Source: Trichodesmium sp050015995
GTDB lineage: Bacteria; Cyanobacteriota; Cyanobacteriia; Cyanobacteriales; Microcoleaceae
Length of the DNA stretch: 64,000 bases
Direction of reading: 5' to 3'
Assembly (NCBI RefSeq): GCF_050015995.1
Contig: NZ_JBNHEP010000107.1
Span: forward strand, 1 to 64,000
The position numbers were made by a program, and so were the translations under genes. Shown in pieces: positions 46,516-56,069 of the stretch (positions within the stretch are counted from its first letter, which is position 1; the number at the start of each line of letters is the position of its first letter). The notes under the pieces are model-generated. The model was not told the DNA's origin and did not search any database. It worked only from the letters and a program-made list of their open reading frames with translations.

Positions 46516-48939
46516 GTGAAACAGCAAATACAATTTAGTAGTGGACTGTTAACTGGAGTCGCGGCAGTAATCATAGCCCAAACCCCAGCCTTTGCAGTAA
46601 CCCAAATTACCCAAGTCCAGTTAAGTTCAGCAGACGGCGGCATGAATATCGTCTTAGTTACCAGTAATGGCGATCGCCCCGAAGTATTCTCAGTCAACAG
46701 AGACAACTCTTTCGTCGCAGACATAATCAATGCCCAACTAAGCTTACCCCAGGGCAACAAATTTCGGAAAGATAGTCCAGCCCCTGGTATAGAATATGTA
46801 GAGGTAATGCAGGTAGACGCCAATAGCGTGCGGGTAGTTATCCGAGGTAAAGAAGGTACTCCCAGAGGTAGAATTATCCAAGGAGGAGGCCAAGGAATTA
46901 TTCTTAGTGCTGCTGTCAGCTCAGGAGAAATAGCTCAAGCACGCCCCCAACCTACACGCCCCCAACCTAATAGTTTTCCCCCACCCTCAGAAGTAGCACC
47001 TCCTCCCTCAGAACCTCCAACCCCACCAGTACAACCTGAAAGGACTGCAGAACCCTCAAGAGAAAGAACTACAACCCAAGAATCAGAGGTACTATTACCA
47101 GACTCAGGATTAACAGGAGATGGTTTCCCCACTCTACCAGGACAACCATCCCCTAGTGAAGTACCACCCTTTCAACCACGAGCAGTAGCACCACCAGTAG
47201 GTGATATAGCAATATCTAATATCAACCCTTCAGTAGAAGTTATAGATTTAAGCACCCAAGAAAGAATACCTCGTTTAGTATTGCGAGATGCTCCAGTTAG
47301 AGATGTTTTAGCTTTACTAGCTAGAGCAGCAGGATTAAATGTTGCCTTTAGTTCAGGAGGAGACCCAGCAGCAGAAACAGGCCCTACTATTTCCCTAGAT
47401 ATTGAAAATGAGCCAGTTCAAGATGTTTTTAACTATGTTTTACGTCTAAGTGGGTTGCAAGCCAACCGAGTAGGTAACACAGTATTTGTAGGACAAGAAC
47501 TACCAGCAGAAGCCAGAAATGTTGTGGTTCGCTCCTTCCGTTTGAACCAAGTTACTGCCCTAGAGGCTGCAGGGTTCTTAGTTAGTATGGGAGCGGAAAG
47601 TGCCTTTGCTACAACAAAACAAGAGACTGATGTTGAAGCAGTTCCTATCCCTGGAACTGACCAGGTAATTACAAATACCTCAACCGTTGAAAGAACAGTT
47701 ATTGAAACACTGCGCTACGACGCCCAAGATGCACCCCCAATATTGAAGGGTTTACAAGTGGTGGCTGATAGGCGACTCAATAGTATCACCTTGGTTGGTC
47801 CACCACAAAAGGTAGAAATAGCAGCAGCCCAATTAATCCAGTTAGATTTAAGACAACGGCAAGTAGCTGTAAACGTCAAAGTTATAGATGTCAACCTATC
47901 AGGAGAAGAACGGTTTAATAGTAGTTTTTCTTTTGGGATCAATGACACTTTCTTTATCAACGATAATGGGGCAGCATCTCTAAATTTTGGTAGTCTTCAA
48001 CCTCCTACTATTACACAACAAAATGCTAGTCCTCTTTCTCGTCCTGTAACTAATAACCCACTTGCTGGAAACGACCCCTTCTTTGATAGCCAACGTACAT
48101 TTGAAGTTCCATTTACAGGTATTCCTAATGTCAATCAAGGTAGAGGTACTTTCCTAAGACCAATAGCTCCCACAACAAGTGAACCTACAAGAGTTGGGAT
48201 AACAGATTATGAACCATCAGAGGTAGATGTTGATGACGATGGAATACTGGAGGTAGAACTAGGAGAAGCAGAATTTGGTTTGTTCCCCCAAATTTTGTAT
48301 CCCAGAAGATTCCTGTCACAGTTGCGGGCTACTGTTATAAGCGGTAATGCTAAAATTCTCACCGATCCAACTTTAGTGGTTCAAGAAGGGGAAATTGCTA
48401 GCGTCAGACTTGTAGAAAATATCGTCAGAAGTATTGACAGTAATTTTACAGATGATGGCGGTACGAGTCGAGAAACTAGAACTGTTCGGTTTGAAGATGT
48501 AGGTCTAACCCTGGCTATACAGGTAGAGAGAATAGACGATAATGGCTTTGTTACTGTAACAGTAAATCCAGAAGTAAGCTTTATTTCGGACAGGGTACGA
48601 ACAGATGCTAATAATGAAAATGAATTTGGTACAGAAATTGCTAGACGTCGGGTAGAATCTGGTAGAATTCGTCTGCGGGATGGACAAACTCTAATTATTT
48701 CTGGCATTATTCAAGAGCAAGAAAGAACAATAGTAAATAAAGTACCTCTTTTAGGAGATTTACCAATTATTGGAACTCTCTTCCGCAGTAGTCAAAATGA
48801 AAATCAACGAGCAGAAACAATTGTACTTCTGACACCTCAAATACTGGATGATGGCGATCGCTCCTCTTGGGGCTACCGATATAATCCAAGTCCAGATGCT
48901 TTGCAAATGATGGAAAGAGGTCAGCCAAGACCGCGATAG
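46516..48939 (+). CDS. pilQ: Type IV pilus secretin PilQ
   Basis: This outer-membrane secretin through which the pilus passes has 807 residues from GTG 46516, with GAGG just upstream; a GTG three codons earlier (46507) is also possible. A signal peptide (FSSGLLTGVAAVIIAQTPAFA) leads to an AMIN peptidoglycan-binding domain (~25-115), a Pro-rich linker (~140-220), STN/secretin-N domains (LRDAPVRDVLALLARAAGLN; VVRSFRLNQVTALEAAGFLV) and the secretin channel domain (~500-785) with the VPLLGDLPIIGTLFRS signature. It is 900 bases from pilO, separated by two R2 elements. Confidence 0.95.
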   Translation: MKQQIQFSSGLLTGVAAVIIAQTPAFAVTQITQVQLSSADGGMNIVLVTSNGDRPEVFSVNRDNSFVADIINAQLSLPQGNKFRKDSPAPGIEYVEVMQVDANSVRVVIRGKEGTPRGRIIQGGGQGIILSAAVSSGEIAQARPQPTRPQPNSFPPPSEVAPPPSEPPTPPVQPERTAEPSRERTTTQESEVLLPDSGLTGDGFPTLPGQPSPSEVPPFQPRAVAPPVGDIAISNINPSVEVIDLSTQERIPRLVLRDAPVRDVLALLARAAGLNVAFSSGGDPAAETGPTISLDIENEPVQDVFNYVLRLSGLQANRVGNTVFVGQELPAEARNVVVRSFRLNQVTALEAAGFLVSMGAESAFATTKQETDVEAVPIPGTDQVITNTSTVERTVIETLRYDAQDAPPILKGLQVVADRRLNSITLVGPPQKVEIAAAQLIQLDLRQRQVAVNVKVIDVNLSGEERFNSSFSFGINDTFFINDNGAASLNFGSLQPPTITQQNASPLSRPVTNNPLAGNDPFFDSQRTFEVPFTGIPNVNQGRGTFLRPIAPTTSEPTRVGITDYEPSEVDVDDDGILEVELGEAEFGLFPQILYPRRFLSQLRATVISGNAKILTDPTLVVQEGEIASVRLVENIVRSIDSNFTDDGGTSRETRTVRFEDVGLTLAIQVERIDDNGFVTVTVNPEVSFISDRVRTDANNENEFGTEIARRRVESGRIRLRDGQTLIISGIIQEQERTIVNKVPLLGDLPIIGTLFRSSQNENQRAETIVLLTPQILDDGDRSSWGYRYNPSPDALQMMERGQPRPR

Positions 48940-48951
48940 ATTTAGATTTAA

Positions 48952-48985
48952 GGGATGGTTTATATTTATCAGTTTGAACCATCCC
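48952..48985. terminator. Hairpin after pilQ
   Basis: GGGATGGTT (48952-48960) and AACCATCCC (48977-48985) form a perfect 9-bp stem with a 16-base loop, 12 bases past the pilQ stop. There is no T-run behind it, so it may be a weak terminator or a 3'-end stabiliser. Confidence 0.5.
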
Positions 48986-49014
48986 AGTTTCCTTGATTAT
49001 TGAAAAACTCAAAC

Positions 49015-49856
49015 GATCTAGTTTTAACTACCATCCCAGAAAACCAGGCTCAACGAATCAACTAATTTCCATTTTTAATTATAGATGAGCAAATAGTCAG
49101 ACTCAAAAATCCTGACTTTTGAGTGCTTCACAGGATGATGTTTAACTGCTGAGAAAAACTAGATCGATCTAGTTTTAGTTACTAATTTCCATTTTTAATT
49201 ATAGATGAGCAAATAGTCAGACTCAAAAATCTTGACTTTTGAGTGCTTCACAGAATGATATTTAACTGCTGAGAAAAACTAGATCGTTTTAGTTTTAGCT
49301 ACTATCCCAGGAAACCAGGCTCAACTAATCAACTAATTTCCTTTTTTGATTATAGATTAGCCAAAAAATCCGACTCAAACACCTTAGCTTAGGAATGCTT
49401 CACAGAATGATATTTAACTGCTGAGAAAAACTAGATCGTTTTAGTTTTAGNNNNNNNNNNNNNNNNNNNNNNNNNNNNNNNNNNNNNNNNNNNNNNNNNN
49501 NNNNNNNNNNNNNNNNNNNNNNNNNNNNNNNNNNNNNNNNNNNNNNNNNNCTACTATCCGAGAAAACCAGGCTCAACGAATCAACTAATTTCCTTTTTTG
49601 ATGATAGACTAGCCAAAAATCCGACTCAAACACCTTAGCTTAGGAGAGCTTCACAGAATGATATTTAAAGTGCCAGAAAAACTATGACGATCTAGTTTGA
49701 GCTACTATCTGGCGAAAACCAGGCTCAAGGAATCAACTAATTTCCTTCTTTGATGATAGATTAGCCAAAAAATCCGACTCAAACACCTTAGCTTAGGAGA
49801 GCTTCACAGAATGATATTTGAAGTGCTAGAAAAACTATGACGATCTAGTTATGGTT
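49015..49856 (+). repeat. Tandem repeat array with ~151-bp period downstream of pilQ
   Basis: Units start with a GATCTAGTTTTAG-type motif at 49015, 49166, 49282 and 49434, then, after the N gap, at 49689 and 49842. Full units are 151-153 bases; the second is 116 because 35 bases (the CCAGGCTCAACGAATCAA part) are lost. Every unit contains AATTTCC, ATAGAT(G/T)AGC, GACTCAAA, GCTTCACAGAATGATATTT and GAGAAAAACTA blocks. The first two units have a hairpin GACTCAAAAATCCTGACTTTTGAGT; later units changed this part to CACCTTAGCTTAGG. No unit is coding. The later DNA (49857-50318) is plain AT-rich. Confidence 0.92.
49451..49550. other. Assembly gap of 100 N
   Basis: Exactly 100 N lie inside the fourth unit of the tandem array. 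The round number suggests a scaffold gap of unknown real length, so the copy number of the array is not known. Confidence 0.95.
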
Positions 49857-50318
49857 CATATTTATGCTATCTATAGATATTTAGATATTTCTAATTTTGA
49901 AAAAGAGTCCCTTAATGAATCTAGAAGAGTTTTTTTTGGCCAAAAAAATGAATAAAAGCTAAAGAAGTCTTGAAATCTACATAAATTAAAGGTTTTACCG
50001 CTACATATTACCCAATCAGAGATTAGAATAAACCAGTGAAAGCTAGATTATATGGGGTTTTCAGCAAAAAAAATATCAAGTTCTGCCTAACACAGCCACT
50101 TATGATATGCCAGAGGATCTGGGAAAACATTATCAGTCAAAGGGTTTGAGGTTTTGCTAAGAATTAGAAAAGGGTACAGTTAATAGCAAGCAAAAAGCCT
50201 AGTAACTGAAAAACCTACTAACAAGACCCCAAAACTTTGCTGACTTGAACTTAGGATTTACTGGTTACTAACTAAACCCTGCTAGAATGTTTCGTCCAAA
50301 TAAAAAAGGAGTATTTCA

Positions 50319-50606
50319 ATGAACAAAGGTGAATTAGTGGACGCAATCGCTAAAAAAGCTGAAGTCACTAAAAAACAAGCCGATGCTGTACTAAGTGCAG
50401 CCCTAGAAGCTATCATGGATGCTGTGGCCGAAGGGGATAAAGTTACCCTAGTTGGCTTTGGTTCATTTGAATCAAGAGAACGCAAAGCCCGGGAAGGTCG
50501 TAATCCCAAAACAGGTGACAAAATGGAAATACCTGAAACTACAGTACCTGCCTTTTCTGCCGGTAAATCTTTCAAAGAGTTAGTCGCCGAAAGGAACGGT
50601 AAATAA
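50319..50606 (+). CDS. hup: HU-family DNA-binding protein
   Basis: This 95-residue nucleoid protein bends DNA and compacts the chromosome. The HU signature is complete: MNKGELVDAIAKKAEVTKKQ, GFGSFESRERKAREGRNPKT and IPETTVPAFSAGKSFKE, with the intercalating Pro in the beta arm. The start is ATG 50319 with AAGGAG eight bases upstream. The gene for CobD begins 13 bases after the stop, so the two may be cotranscribed. Confidence 0.96.
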   Translation: MNKGELVDAIAKKAEVTKKQADAVLSAALEAIMDAVAEGDKVTLVGFGSFESRERKAREGRNPKTGDKMEIPETTVPAFSAGKSFKELVAERNGK

Positions 50607-50619
50607 AAATAATCCAGCT

Positions 50620-51681
50620 TTGACTAGACCAGTACACGGAGGAAATTTAGCTTGGGCAGCCATAGTAGCAGGTTGCCCCATATCCGCTATTCTGGATTTT
50701 TCAGCTAGTATTAATCCTCTGGGGCCGCCTGATTCTGCTATTAATGCCATTCAAACTAATATCAGTCAACTTAGAGCTTACCCAGACCCTAATTATCAGG
50801 AGTTAAAGAAAGCTCTTAGTCTGACTCATCCTCCTCTTACTCCAGAGTGGATTTTGCCTGGCAATGGTGCAGCCGAATTATTAACTTGGGCAGCTCTAGA
50901 ATTGTCAAAGCTGGAAACAACTTATTTAGTAGTGCCTGCTTTTGGTGACTATCGACGCGCCCTCAAAACTTTTACAGCTAATGTAGTTGAATGTCCCCTA
51001 ACAATAGGGGAATGGAAATTAGAGCAGCTGGAAATAGAAGCTAATACAAACAAAGGACTACTAATCAATAATCCTCACAATCCCACGGGAATGTTGATGG
51101 AGCTAGAAACAATAGTCCCTTATTTAGAAAAGTTTGGTTTGGTAGTGGTAGATGAAGCATTTATGGACTTCTTACCACCACCTCAACTCCAAAGCTTAGT
51201 ACCACTGGTGACCAAATTTGAGAATTTGGTAATTTTACGGTCTCTGACTAAATTCTACAGTTTACCTGGACTAAGACTAGGCTATGCAATTTCTCATCCT
51301 GAACGCCTTCAAAAATGGCAAAAATGGCGAGACCCCTGGCCTGTAAATACGTTAGCCTTATGTGCTGCTGAAGCAGTTATTCAAGACGAAGCATTTCAAC
51401 AGGAAACTTGGGATTGGTTAGGAAATGCTCGTCTTCAACTATTCCAAGCTATAGCGGAGTTACCAGGTTTACAACCATATCCAGGTAAAGCCAACTTCTT
51501 ATTAGTCCACTCTCAAAAATCTGTTGACCACCTACAGATAAAATTACTCAAACAACATAAAATTTTGATTAGAGATTGTTTGAGTTTTGCAGAATTGGGC
51601 GATCGCTATTTCCGAGTTGCTGTCCGTACCCAAGAAGATAATCAAAAGTTAATTGATGCTTTAGCAGAAATTTTGAATTGA
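50620..51681 (+). CDS. cobD: Threonine-phosphate decarboxylase (CobD-type aminotransferase fold)
   Basis: This 353-residue PLP enzyme of fold type I makes (R)-1-amino-2-propanol phosphate for the nucleotide loop of B12-type corrinoids. CobD-type features are VHGGNLAWAA at the start, LDFSASINPLGPP, NNPHNPTG and the PLP lysine K211 in LRSLTKFYSLPGLRLGY. Similarity to histidinol-phosphate aminotransferase is inherent to the family, but HGGN and INPLGPP favour CobD. The start is TTG 50620 without a clear ribosome site, close behind hup. No other cob gene lies in the window. Confidence 0.85.
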   Translation: MTRPVHGGNLAWAAIVAGCPISAILDFSASINPLGPPDSAINAIQTNISQLRAYPDPNYQELKKALSLTHPPLTPEWILPGNGAAELLTWAALELSKLETTYLVVPAFGDYRRALKTFTANVVECPLTIGEWKLEQLEIEANTNKGLLINNPHNPTGMLMELETIVPYLEKFGLVVVDEAFMDFLPPPQLQSLVPLVTKFENLVILRSLTKFYSLPGLRLGYAISHPERLQKWQKWRDPWPVNTLALCAAEAVIQDEAFQQETWDWLGNARLQLFQAIAELPGLQPYPGKANFLLVHSQKSVDHLQIKLLKQHKILIRDCLSFAELGDRYFRVAVRTQEDNQKLIDALAEILN

Positions 51682-51806
51682 GGAATGAGAATGAAATTAA
51701 AATCGAGAATTTTTTTGAAATAACAGAAATAATAAGTAGCGCTTGGTAATCAACTCTCAAAGGCTTTACAAAGAAAAGATTTAATCTTTTTAGTATGAAA
51801 AAGTGT

Positions 51807-52100
51807 AAGGATTTAAGTTGCTCTGGTTCAAAAATTTAGCAGAAAAGGCAGAATAATTGTAGAAAAATAAATGGAGGATGCTGCCAACTATTTCCTTGAT
51901 AATTCCCATTTCTGCTAACTACTTCCTACTCCCTATTCCCTACTCCCTATTTTAAGGATTTAAGTTGCTCTGGTTCAAAAATTTAGCAGAAAAGGCAGAA
52001 TAATTGTAGAAAAATAAATGGAGGATACTGCCAACTATTTCCTTGATAATTCCCATTTCTGCTAACTACTCCCTACTCCCTATTCCCTACTCCCTATTTT
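51807..52100 (+). repeat. Tandem duplication of 147 bp
   Basis: Copy one (51807-51953) and copy two (51954-52100) both run from AAGGATTTAAGTTGCTCTGG to CCCTACTCCCTATTTT with only a few differences (GGATGC/GGATAC; ACTTCC/ACTCC). Each ends in CTACTCCCTATTCC units. The near identity shows a recent duplication. The second copy ends eight bases before the oxidoreductase ATG, so the duplication doubled that gene's upstream DNA. 51682-51806 shows no gene. Confidence 0.92.
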
Positions 52101-52108
52101 TATGAACT

Positions 52109-53578
52109 ATGCTTGATTATGATGTAGTAATTATAGGTGGAACAATAACAGGTATTTATGCTGCTATTACCGCAACACAATATCAAGGTCGTGTTGCTCT
52201 CATACAACCTTCTCCCACAGAAATAAATACAACTAATTCTCCTCTTTTTAGCAATACTCAAGGATTCCATCACAACAAAATTATTAGTCAAATAGCGAAT
52301 TTTGTAGAACAGATACATCACAAACAACAGTTTGGTATTTATCAAGATAGTGATGATTCAGGAGAGATTTCCGTTAAGTTTGAAGAAGCAAAAAAGTATG
52401 CTGATTATGTAGTTAATAATCAATTAGCAAAATACGAACCTGCAGTTTTAGCTGCATTAGGAATAGACGTAATTTTTGGTGAAGGAAAATTTGTTGATCG
52501 CCCTTACCTAGCTTTTGTAGTAAAAGGAAGACATCTACGTTCACGGACATATCTATTAGCTACTCCATCTCAACCTATAATACCAGCAATTCCAGGATTA
52601 ACAACTACTGGATTTATTACTCCCCAAAAAATTGATAAACTTTCAAAAAAACCTCAAAATTTAGTAGTTATAGGTGGCGACCCCAGTGGAATAGAAATAG
52701 CACAAACTTTTTCTCGGTTGGGAACTCAAGTAACTATAGTAGTCAAAAGTTCTCATATTTTAGGTAAGGAAGATTCAGAAGCAGCATTTTTAGTTCAAGC
52801 TCAGTTAGAAGCAGAAGGTATTAGAATTTTAACTAAAACTGAAGTATCTCAAGTCAGAAAAATAGACGATAAAAAATGGATTTTAGTAGGAAACGAAGCC
52901 ATAGAAACCGATGAAATTATCTTGGCAGCAGGTAATCAAGCCAACTTAGATAATTTAAACCTAGAAGCAGTAGGAGTGAAGTTTAAAAATCACCATTTGT
53001 TGTTAAATAAAAAGCTGCAAACGACTAATTATCGGATTTATGGTTGTGGAGATTTAGTAGGCGGATATTCATTTCTTCATATTGCTAACTATGAAGCTAA
53101 AATAGCGATAAAAAATATTCTTTACTTACCTATTTTTTCCGTTAATTATAGTGGCATTCCTTGGGCAATATTCTCAGAACCACAATTAGCAAGAGTTGGT
53201 TTAACTGAACAACAAGCTAGAGAACGTTATGGAGAGAATGTATTAGTTTTTCGGCAAAACTTTAAAAATATTGACCGGGCACAAATTTTAAGCAAAACAA
53301 CAGGATTTTGTAAAATTGTCGGTCATCGCAATGGGAAAATTTTAGGCGTTTCAATAGTAGGAAATAAAGCAAGTGAAATAATTCATGTTATGGCATTAGC
53401 TATTAGTCAAGGAATAAAAATAGAAGCGATCGCTGAATTACCTCATATTTGGCCGACTATATCAGAAATTAATGCTCAAACAGCAACAGCATGGTTAAAA
53501 CAAAAACATGAGAATAATCAAATAGTTAAAGATTGGCTAGAAAATTTATTTCATTGGCGACGTTCTTTAATAGAATAG
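52109..53578 (+). CDS. FAD-dependent pyridine nucleotide oxidoreductase without redox disulfide
   Basis: This 489-residue two-dinucleotide-binding flavoprotein has the fold of lipoamide dehydrogenase/mercuric reductase. FAD site: YDVVIIGGTITGIYAA (GGTITG in place of GxGxxG); NAD(P) site: LVVIGGDPSGIEIAQTFSRL; second FAD motif: YRIYGCGDLVGGYSFLHIA; a C-terminal dimerisation domain is present (IPWAIFSEPQLARVGLTEQQ). The active-site CxxxxC expected near residues 40-55 is absent there (the region reads TTNSPLFSNTQGF), so it cannot reduce disulfides in the usual way. The real substrate is unknown. The ATG has no ribosome site and follows the 147-bp duplication. Confidence 0.82.
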   Translation: MLDYDVVIIGGTITGIYAAITATQYQGRVALIQPSPTEINTTNSPLFSNTQGFHHNKIISQIANFVEQIHHKQQFGIYQDSDDSGEISVKFEEAKKYADYVVNNQLAKYEPAVLAALGIDVIFGEGKFVDRPYLAFVVKGRHLRSRTYLLATPSQPIIPAIPGLTTTGFITPQKIDKLSKKPQNLVVIGGDPSGIEIAQTFSRLGTQVTIVVKSSHILGKEDSEAAFLVQAQLEAEGIRILTKTEVSQVRKIDDKKWILVGNEAIETDEIILAAGNQANLDNLNLEAVGVKFKNHHLLLNKKLQTTNYRIYGCGDLVGGYSFLHIANYEAKIAIKNILYLPIFSVNYSGIPWAIFSEPQLARVGLTEQQARERYGENVLVFRQNFKNIDRAQILSKTTGFCKIVGHRNGKILGVSIVGNKASEIIHVMALAISQGIKIEAIAELPHIWPTISEINAQTATAWLKQKHENNQIVKDWLENLFHWRRSLIE

Positions 53579-53866
53579 TCATTTCAGTTATCAGTTATCA
53601 GTTAATAGTACCTCCTAGTGAAGTAGAAGGGTTGAAATACTAAATTTTATTTATTTTATACCCATTTTATTATATGAAATACAAAAAATTGTGCAAATAT
53701 ACGAATCTCTCGATTTCCCTATATCCCTATCAATTTTTGGTACCAAAAATTAACGTATTTCATATTGCTAAGTCAGGAGCTAGGGACTAAGTTGCTGTAG
53801 CATGATTTTTGAAAATTGGTATTAAATGCCAATATTTTTAGATACAAATCTCAGAGGAATAATAGA

Positions 53867-54301
53867 ATGAATAATATTGAAACTCCAATTTTTCTCAAAC
53901 GCCAAGACGTAACTTTAGCTTATACACTATTAAGAATAGTATTCGGAATAAACTTCTTTGTACATGGTTTAGTCAGAATTGGAAATATGGGAGGATTTAT
54001 TCAATCAATGGTAGAGAGATTTCAAGAGCTAGCACCAAGCTTTTTGATTTTACCATTTGCTGCTTTAACTACTCCTATAGAATTAATCTCTGGATTTCTA
54101 ATGATAATTGGGCTGCAAACACGCAACGCAATTATCGCAGGTTTTGTATTAATGATGCCATTAATGTTTGGGGTTTGCCTACTTCAAGAATGGGATACAG
54201 CCTCATCTCAACTTATTTATTGCTTAGTTTTCTTCATCCTTTTAGCAGGTTGTAGTCTGAATACTATTTCTATCGATCGAATCCTGCGTAATCGACAATA
54301 G
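53867..54301 (+). CDS. DoxX-family membrane protein
   Basis: This 144-residue membrane protein has four helices and the DoxX pattern: LAYTLLRIVFGINFFVHGLV, ALTTPIELISGFLMIIGL, GFVLMMPLMFGVC and the C-terminal LIYCLVFFILLAGC. The ATG at 53867 has GAGG about nine bases upstream; a longer TTG frame from 53816 is less likely. DoxX proteins are linked to quinone- or sulfur-dependent redox in some bacteria; no specific role can be given here. It lies 288 bases after the flavoprotein gene on the same strand. Confidence 0.82.
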   Translation: MNNIETPIFLKRQDVTLAYTLLRIVFGINFFVHGLVRIGNMGGFIQSMVERFQELAPSFLILPFAALTTPIELISGFLMIIGLQTRNAIIAGFVLMMPLMFGVCLLQEWDTASSQLIYCLVFFILLAGCSLNTISIDRILRNRQ

Positions 54302-54584
54302 ACCATAAAAAGATTATAAAAGTAATTTTTAAGTAGTAGATTGAAGAGATAGATATTAAGGTGGAAATTTACTCGTTAAAAATTTTACAGCTAACAAAAA
54401 GCCACCATATATATATAGTTAGTCAAAACTATAGTGCCACGCTAAAAAATGTGAAAATGTGTAAGTGAAAGATATAGTAGATTGCAAGTATCTAAAGCCT
54501 ACAAGTAGATAAGGAATGAGGATTTATTAACTTCCATATTTTCTGCACAGGAGTATTTCATTGCAATACTCCTAGCCAAAAATT
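54302..54584. other. Intergenic region after the DoxX gene
   Basis: AT-rich DNA with a short ATATATATAG run at 54409-54418 and no gene or repeat family recognised. Confidence 0.4.
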
Positions 54585-54809
54585 GTGGATATTATTTTAT
54601 CTTCATTCCTAAATAAGTTAACTGGAGGGCTACAAAGACAATCGGGAAGTCAACCTTTGAAGACATTTACTGAATCTTTAGAAGCCTTTCGTACAGCTAT
54701 GGCTTTTCGTTTTTTTGATTGGTTAACTAACAATATCGACGTGTTGTCTCTTATAAAGAGGGTTTGGGCTATATTTGGACTTAAAAGTTGTGTAAGTCCT
54801 AATAACTGA
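54585..54809 (+). CDS. Possible small protein (74 residues), unrecognised
   Basis: A GTG-started frame with a helical, amphipathic content (FLNKLTGGLQRQSGS; ESLEAFRTAMAFRFFDWLTN). There is no clear ribosome site (ACAGGAG lies about 40 bases upstream) and I recognise no family. Composition is protein-like, not repeat-derived, so it is listed with low confidence. It ends in an ATAACTGATAACTGATAACT repeat. Confidence 0.3.
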   Translation: MDIILSSFLNKLTGGLQRQSGSQPLKTFTESLEAFRTAMAFRFFDWLTNNIDVLSLIKRVWAIFGLKSCVSPNN

Positions 54810-54910
54810 TAACTGATAACTAAAATGGCCTTACCTCATTTCCAAACCTTAAAAGCTACATCTGCTTTGCTATGCTAGAAGCGCCCTAGTTTAGTAACAG
54901 TCTATTTACC

Positions 54911-55741
54911 ATGCACAGGATATTGACGGGTCAATTGCAGGTAGATCGCTTAACCCTAAAAATTACTGGGTTGCCCAACCATTTACAAGGGACAAAACTC
55001 GTACATATGAGCGACTTCCACTATGACAGGAAGCGACTCTCTGAATGCCTACTCTCTGAAGCGATCGCCATTACCAACGAAGTCGAACCAGATTTAATTC
55101 TACTTACAGGAGACTTTATCACAGATGAACCCGCACCTGTAGATGACCTGGTGTTGCGGTTGAAATATCTTGAAAGTCGTGCTGGAGTCTATGCTGTACT
55201 TGGTAACCACGATGAAGAATATCCGGGTGCCAAACATAAGGTCATAGACGCTTTTACTCGAATTGATGTTCCCATTCTGCTCAACCAGGTTGTCTATCCT
55301 TTGGGTTCAGGTTTAGCTCTCGTAGGATTAGAGGATTATTGGTCTGGTAACTTCAAACCATTTACAGTTATGGAATCTATAAGTAAAAAAGTTCCACGAA
55401 TTGTTTTATCCCACAACCCCGATACTGCCAAAGTATTACAAAAATGGCGTATTGACCTACAACTTTCCGGTCATACCCATGGAGGTCAGATTAGATTACC
55501 ATTCCTTGGACCTCTCCCTCAGTTCCGGGAGCCTATTCGTAGAGTCATCCCCAAATTTCTACGACCTGTTGTACCATTCATGGCAAAATGTCACAAAATA
55601 GTTGAGTATTGGGAATGGTCTCAGGGATTGCATCAAGTTGGAAATAACTATTTATATGTGAATCGTGGTTTAGGAACTTATTTTCCTGGGAGGTTATTTT
55701 GTCCGCCAGAAGTTACAGTAATTACATTAGAAACTAATTAG
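54911..55741 (+). CDS. Metallophosphoesterase (YkuE/YaeI-like)
   Basis: This 276-residue calcineurin-like phosphoesterase has all five metal-binding motifs: HMSDFHYD (D35, H37), LLTGDFITD, VLGNHDEE, VLSHNPD and SGHTHGGQIRLP. YaeI/YkuE-type members act on phosphodiester or lipid pyrophosphate substrates near the membrane, but here there is no N-terminal membrane anchor, so it is likely soluble. The start at ATG 54911 is close to the conserved domain. It is a single gene with its own terminator. Confidence 0.9.
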   Translation: MHRILTGQLQVDRLTLKITGLPNHLQGTKLVHMSDFHYDRKRLSECLLSEAIAITNEVEPDLILLTGDFITDEPAPVDDLVLRLKYLESRAGVYAVLGNHDEEYPGAKHKVIDAFTRIDVPILLNQVVYPLGSGLALVGLEDYWSGNFKPFTVMESISKKVPRIVLSHNPDTAKVLQKWRIDLQLSGHTHGGQIRLPFLGPLPQFREPIRRVIPKFLRPVVPFMAKCHKIVEYWEWSQGLHQVGNNYLYVNRGLGTYFPGRLFCPPEVTVITLETN

Positions 55742-55768
55742 AGTGCATTAAATGTACTCTATTTTTTT
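55740..55768 (+). terminator. Rho-independent terminator of the phosphoesterase gene
   Basis: AGAGTGCAT (55740-55748) pairs with ATGTACTCT (55752-55760), with one G-T pair and a three-base loop, and leads into A plus seven T. Confidence 0.88.
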
Positions 55769-55976
55769 AGGGTACTAATTTTTAGCGATAAATTTGTAGA
55801 GGTGGGTTTCAAACTAAATATTTAGATACAAGGATTTTTATCTAATTATGAAATCTACCTCAATTTTTTGGTGATAATTATATGTCATATATTTATAAGC
55901 TGGTGAAAATTTAATATTATATTCGGTTAATAGTTAGCGTAGATTAGGTTGAGGAACATTCGCGGAGCGTCTCCGT
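55769..55976. other. Intergenic region after the phosphoesterase terminator
   Basis: AT-rich DNA without a recognised gene. It ends in the GC-richer CGCGGAGCGTCTCCG hairpin at about 55962. Confidence 0.4.
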
Positions 55977-56069
55977 TAGGGACTTGCGCAAAAATAAAGT
56001 ACCAGTCAAACAAGCTATACTCAAGAAATTGCAAAACCTGATTGGTAGATTAATAAACCGCAAGTCCCT
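55977..56069. mobile_element. 93-bp palindrome-ended element
   Basis: The ends AGGGACTTGCG (55977-55987) and CGCAAGTCCCT (56059-56069) are perfectly inverted over 11 bases; the interior is AT-rich and non-coding. The left neighbour CGTT and right neighbour TAGCG show no clear target duplication. It looks like a short MITE, but only one copy occurs in this window. Confidence 0.5.
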
